Positions 60,899 through 64,000 of a stretch of 64,000 nucleotides of DNA are shown here, piece after piece. Every line of letters begins with the position of its first letter. The first letter of the stretch is position 1. The notes below the pieces were generated by a model. That model worked only from the letters and a program-made list of their open reading frames with translations. It was not told where the DNA came from and did no database searches. The stretch lies in NCBI RefSeq assembly GCF_003347515.1, contig NZ_QEII01000290.1, positions 124,001 to 188,000 on the forward strand, in the 5' to 3' direction. The position numbers and the translations under genes are program-made. The DNA is from Rhodoferax ferrireducens (lineage in GTDB: Bacteria > Pseudomonadota > Gammaproteobacteria > Burkholderiales > Burkholderiaceae_C).

Positions 60899-61405
60899 GT
60901 GGCCATCGATCGGACGGCCCCCCAGCAAGCGCCGCTGTGGAGCGTCCGCATGCTGGAGTGGTCACTGCTGGCGGCGGTGCTGGTGGTGCTGGTCTTGTTA
61001 TTTGCCCGGCACGTGCGAGTGATAAAAGGGCAGGGCGAACTGGCGGCGGTCAGGTCAACGCTGGGCGCCTTGCGCACGGCCTTGGTGATCGGTCATTTGA
61101 AAAAAAATGTGGTGATTGAGAGTTCATCTGTAGCATCGACGCAACGCAACCCGTTCGACTTGCTTCAGCGTCACCCGGCGAATTATGTGGGTGAGATGAC
61201 CCCGGCTCAGGCTGTGGCGGCCCCGGCTGGCAGCTGGGTATTCGACCCGGTTTGCGCCTGCGTTGGCTACCTGCCGATGGACCCCCAATGGTTCGACAGC
61301 CCCAGTGGCGGCGCCATGGCCTGGTATCAATTGCAGGGTGCGCCGGGGCCCTTGCAACTGGTTGCCAAAGAGGCTTATGTCTGGCAAGGTCTGGTGATGA
61401 ACTAG
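60899..61405 (+). CDS. MshF-like pilus protein
   Basis: A 168-residue protein in the position mshF occupies in the Vibrio MSHA cluster. A membrane segment (LEWSLLAAVLVVLVLLFA, about 17-34) is followed by a long helix, as in pilins, but without the G/FTLIE cleavage motif. The GTG at 60899, 2 nt after mshG, has AAAGGCGG upstream; an ATG at 60944 is an alternative start. Assignment rests mainly on position. Confidence 0.65.
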   Translation: MAIDRTAPQQAPLWSVRMLEWSLLAAVLVVLVLLFARHVRVIKGQGELAAVRSTLGALRTALVIGHLKKNVVIESSSVASTQRNPFDLLQRHPANYVGEMTPAQAVAAPAGSWVFDPVCACVGYLPMDPQWFDSPSGGAMAWYQLQGAPGPLQLVAKEAYVWQGLVMN

Positions 61406-61596
61406 CGCCCACAGGCTTAGTCCGACGTGCGCGGGTTTACACCTGTCTTGATTTGTATCATGTACTGAGTCCTCAACTTTATGCACAGCCAGAGATTGAT
61501 GACCTAAAATTTGCTCGTTATCAACGTGTTCTTGGGGATTTTGGGTTTGGATCAATTCCTTGAATCACGATTATTTATTTTTACAAGGCGGACAAG

Positions 61597-61998
61597 ATGA
61601 AACAAGTGCAACGTGGTTTTACTCTGATTGAGTTGGTGATGGTGATTGTGATTCTTGGTGTGCTGGCCGCCGTCGCGATTCCGAAGTTTGTTGATTTGAA
61701 GGGGGATGCCCAACAGGCAGCTATGACCGGGGTTGCCGGTGCTGCGGCTTCAGCGTCGGCAATCAACTATGGCGGCTGTGCGATTGCAACGGCTGCAAGT
61801 CAGCCGAACAAGTGCAAAGTAGTTAATTCCTGCGACTCCATTAAGAACGCAATGAGTGGCAGTGATTGGCCTGCGGGCTATAGCACCACTGGAGCAGGCT
61901 CCACAACGAACGGCACCGTCACGACTTGTACGTTGACCTTGGCCGGTTACACACCGTCGCCTGCGGTTACTTTTGATGTGGTGGCTGCCGGTAACTAA
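61597..61998 (+). CDS. mshA: Type IV prepilin, MshA-like major pilin candidate
   Basis: A 133-residue prepilin. A 6-residue leader ends in the peptidase site RG/FTLIELVMVIVILG, followed by the hydrophobic helix and a small globular domain with two cysteine pairs. The ATG has AAGG upstream. A strong terminator follows, isolating it from the minor pilins, which fits a highly expressed major subunit. It could instead be MshB; only one of the two is present here. Confidence 0.82.
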   Translation: MKQVQRGFTLIELVMVIVILGVLAAVAIPKFVDLKGDAQQAAMTGVAGAAASASAINYGGCAIATAASQPNKCKVVNSCDSIKNAMSGSDWPAGYSTTGAGSTTNGTVTTCTLTLAGYTPSPAVTFDVVAAGN

Positions 61999-62084
61999 CC
62001 CTTGACGCTGGTTTCTGTATAGCGTGAGGCCACTCACCCCTGTTGTTGGCGGCGTGACCGGTTATTAACAGTAAGGTACTAAAC

Positions 62085-62120
62085 ACGCGAGGGTTTCATC
62101 ATGAACCCTCGCGTTTTTTT
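62085..62120 (+). terminator. Terminator after the major pilin gene
   Basis: An 11-bp perfect stem (62085-62095 with 62104-62114), 8-nt loop and a T7 tract; the strongest intrinsic terminator in the window. Confidence 0.9.
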
Positions 62121-62184
62121 GTTTTTGCCCATTCGCCCCTAAGTATTGTCTGGAAGTCGGGTTAACGTGCTTTTATACGTCAAA

Positions 62185-62237
62185 TACGCCTCTAGCCCAC
62201 GTAGATATTGCGTAGATAGCTACTAAATATATAGCGT
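62185..62237 (+). repeat. Dispersed ~50-bp repeat, copy D
   Basis: Lies between the pilin terminator and mshC. It contains GCCTCTAGCCCACGTAG, ATTGCGTAG, then TAGCTACTAAATATATAGC, close to copy B. Confidence 0.8.
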
Positions 62238-62254
62238 ACAATAATTTGACAGCC

Positions 62255-62740
62255 ATGACAGTTCATCGCCGCGACTATGACGTGATGCTTGGGCAGCCAT
62301 GCCGGAGTCCGCATCAGCGTGGCTTTACGCTGATTGAACTGATCATGGTGATCGTTTTGCTGGGGGTGCTGGCCGTGTTTGCCGCCCCGCGAATATTCAA
62401 CAGCGATGATTTCAATGCTCGGGGTTTTCACGACGAGACGCTCTCTTTGTTGCGTTACGCCCAGAAAACGGCTATTGCACAGCGGCGTACGGTGTGCGTC
62501 AATTTGAATGCGACCGGCGTGACCATGACCATGGATACGAACACCCCACCCGACGGAGGCTGCGATGCCGCACCCACTTTGCCCAACACGCCGCGGGGCG
62601 GCAGCGGGCTCGCCGGCTCTGTCGTGGCGTTTCAATTTAGGCCTTTGGGCAGCACCAATCAATCTACTGCGGTCACCATCACCATACTCAACAGCAACGG
62701 CATCACGGTAGAGGCGGAGACCGGGTATGTCCATGACTAA
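62255..62740 (+). CDS. mshC: Minor prepilin, MshC-like
   Basis: A GspH-type minor prepilin of 161 residues if the ATG at 62255 is used. The leader is long (about 22 residues) before RG/FTLIELIMVIVLLG; a shorter leader starts at ATG 62285. Neither has a clear ribosome site. The globular part carries two cysteines. Overlap with the next gene and gene order support mshC. Confidence 0.78.
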   Translation: MTVHRRDYDVMLGQPCRSPHQRGFTLIELIMVIVLLGVLAVFAAPRIFNSDDFNARGFHDETLSLLRYAQKTAIAQRRTVCVNLNATGVTMTMDTNTPPDGGCDAAPTLPNTPRGGSGLAGSVVAFQFRPLGSTNQSTAVTITILNSNGITVEAETGYVHD

Positions 62741-63179
62741 GTCACGTCAACGCGGCTTCACGCTGATCGAACTCATCATTTTTATCGTGGTGGTCTCGGT
62801 CGGCCTGGTCGGGATTCTCAAGGTGATGGACGTCACAGTCAAATCCAGTGCCGATCCCATGGTGCGCAAGCAGACGATTGCCATTGCCGAGTCTCTTTTG
62901 GAGGAGATTTTGCTCAAGGACTATGCCAATCCTACAGGGGGTGACACCGGAACCGTTCGCGCCTTGTTTGACGACGTTGATCAGTACGCTGGCTACATCA
63001 CTACAGGCATCAAAGACCCGCTGGGCGTTGATGTCCCCAGTTTGAGTAGCTACAACATTTCCCCGGCAGTTACAGTGGGAACGACCACACTAGGCGGTTT
63101 GACCGTCAAGATAATTACCGTATCGGTCACGGGTCCGCAGGGCATGATCAGCCTGACGGGCTACCGTGGAAACTACTAG
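62727..63179 (+). CDS. mshD: Minor prepilin, MshD-like
   Basis: A 150-residue GspI/PilV-type prepilin with a short leader before RG/FTLIELIIFIVVVSVG. It overlaps the mshC-like gene by 14 bp and is followed 2 nt later by the mshO-like gene. GspI-type proteins usually initiate the pilus tip. The ATG at 62733 is a second possible start. Confidence 0.8.
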   Translation: MSMTKSRQRGFTLIELIIFIVVVSVGLVGILKVMDVTVKSSADPMVRKQTIAIAESLLEEILLKDYANPTGGDTGTVRALFDDVDQYAGYITTGIKDPLGVDVPSLSSYNISPAVTVGTTTLGGLTVKIITVSVTGPQGMISLTGYRGNY

Positions 63180-63181
63180 CC

Positions 63182-64000
63182 ATGCGCTGTACCAAAACCG
63201 CTTCCCGATGCCAAAGTGGGTTTACCCTGGTTGAGTTGATCATGGTGATCGTCATCATGGGGGTCATCGGCGGCATCGTGTCGGTGTTTATGAAAAGCCC
63301 CATTGATGCTTACTTCGCCAGTGCCCGCCGCGCCGCTTTGACTGACGTGGCCGACACTGCAGTGCGCCGTATCGCACGCGATATTCGCAAAGCCTTGCCC
63401 AACAGCATTGGCACCTCCGTTGACAAGAAATGTATAGAGTTCATCCCCACCAAGACGGGCGGGCGCTATCGGGCCGAAGAGACCATCGCTGGTGACGGGA
63501 GCAGTCTCGCCTTTGGCACCGCCGATACCACTTTCAATTTGTTTGGCAGCAACGATGATCCGCTGCCTGCGGACCAGCGAATTGCTGTAAACGACGTGAT
63601 TGCGGTGTCCAATTTTGGCTTTGGTGTGGCAGATGCCTATGCGGGCAGCAATACAGCGCTGATATCCGGTGTGTCGAACGCCCCGGAGACCGTCATTACC
63701 ATCGCAAGCACGACGTTTGACGTTGCGTTGGCCTCGCCCAACTACCGATTTCAGGTCATTCCCGCGAACGAAAAAGTGGTTGCGTTTGTTTGCAGCGGAA
63801 ACAACTTGTACCGGGTCGCGAGCACTACGCTTGCCCATGTCTGCCCCGTAACGGTGGCATCGACCGATCCCATCCTGGCCCGCAACGTTACCTCTGCTGA
63901 ATGCAGTTTCGACTACAGCGGCTCAAACCTGCAGCGCAACGCTCTCGTCAGCATGAAGATACAGATGACGGACAGTGGTGAGACGGTCAGCCTGCAGCAC
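63182..64000 (+). CDS. mshO: Minor prepilin, MshO-like (cut by window end)
   Basis: At least 273 residues; the frame is open at base 64000. The leader ends in SG/FTLVELIMVIVIMG, followed by a GspJ/PilW-like region (AALTDVADTAVRRIARDIRKALPNS) and a large beta-rich domain with several cysteines. It is the fourth prepilin in a row and follows the Vibrio msh order. The C-terminus is outside the window. Confidence 0.82.
   Translation, partial: MRCTKTASRCQSGFTLVELIMVIVIMGVIGGIVSVFMKSPIDAYFASARRAALTDVADTAVRRIARDIRKALPNSIGTSVDKKCIEFIPTKTGGRYRAEETIAGDGSSLAFGTADTTFNLFGSNDDPLPADQRIAVNDVIAVSNFGFGVADAYAGSNTALISGVSNAPETVITIASTTFDVALASPNYRFQVIPANEKVVAFVCSGNNLYRVASTTLAHVCPVTVASTDPILARNVTSAECSFDYSGSNLQRNALVSMKIQMTDSGETVSLQH

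Noticed and set aside
1..64000. CRISPR array, prophage, integron or insertion sequence
   Set aside because: I saw no regularly spaced repeats, transposase, integrase or phage structural genes.

Overview
The window looks like chromosomal DNA from a GC-rich betaproteobacterium, most likely Burkholderiales/Comamonadaceae (Rhodoferax- or Polaromonas-like). I infer this from protein character, the hpnCDE squalene genes, the tig-clpP-clpX-lon order, MSHA-type pilus genes, and a dispersed ~50-bp repeat that I remember, without checking, as common in that family. I see no IS element, prophage, CRISPR array or rRNA operon.

Layout. 1-1.8 kb: the 3'-truncated end of a chemoreceptor gene and a small secreted Cache-domain protein. 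2.2-5.8 kb: a sulfur/persulfide operon (ArsR-rhodanese regulator, DsrE, metallo-beta-lactamase fold hydrolase, MFS transporter, exported rhodanese) behind a palindromic operator. 5.9-9 kb: Mrr-like membrane protein, methyltransferase, ferric-reductase-like flavocytochrome. 9-13 kb: Na+/H+ antiporter, MarR regulator and DapB-like reductase, divergent from a CLC chloride channel with two MarR-type operators between. 13-18 kb: a binding protein translationally coupled to a Cache-PAS-PAS-GGDEF-EAL-CZB protein, and a stand-alone CheB methylesterase. 18-27.5 kb: an NhaR-like regulator divergent from a run of ion and inorganic-carbon genes (HPF-like, TerC, TerB-like, USP, P-type ATPase, SbtA, SbtB, AI-2E).

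27.5-34 kb: ferrochelatase, HAD phosphatase, transglutaminase, penicillin acylase and a branched-chain amino-acid-type binding protein. 34-45 kb: squalene genes hpnE and hpnD, separated from hpnC by a 7.6-kb LysR / ABC transporter / ornithine cyclodeaminase / ureohydrolase / RidA module. 45-49.3 kb: an RND efflux pair behind a promoter with an operator-like palindrome. 49.4-55.6 kb: tRNA-Leu and the proteostasis block tig, clpP, clpX, lon, with RpoH-like promoters before clpP and lon. 55.6-57.8 kb: two tRNA-Gly, tRNA-Cys, a PfkB-family kinase, tRNA-Leu and a conserved hypothetical. 57.9-64 kb: pilus genes in the order mshE, G, F-like, A, C, D, O, running off the end.

The most unusual signal is the dispersed repeat: four intergenic copies, three starting 2-14 nt after a stop codon in the gene's own orientation, and four more apparently embedded in open frame inside hpnE (two), hpnC and the RND adaptor gene.
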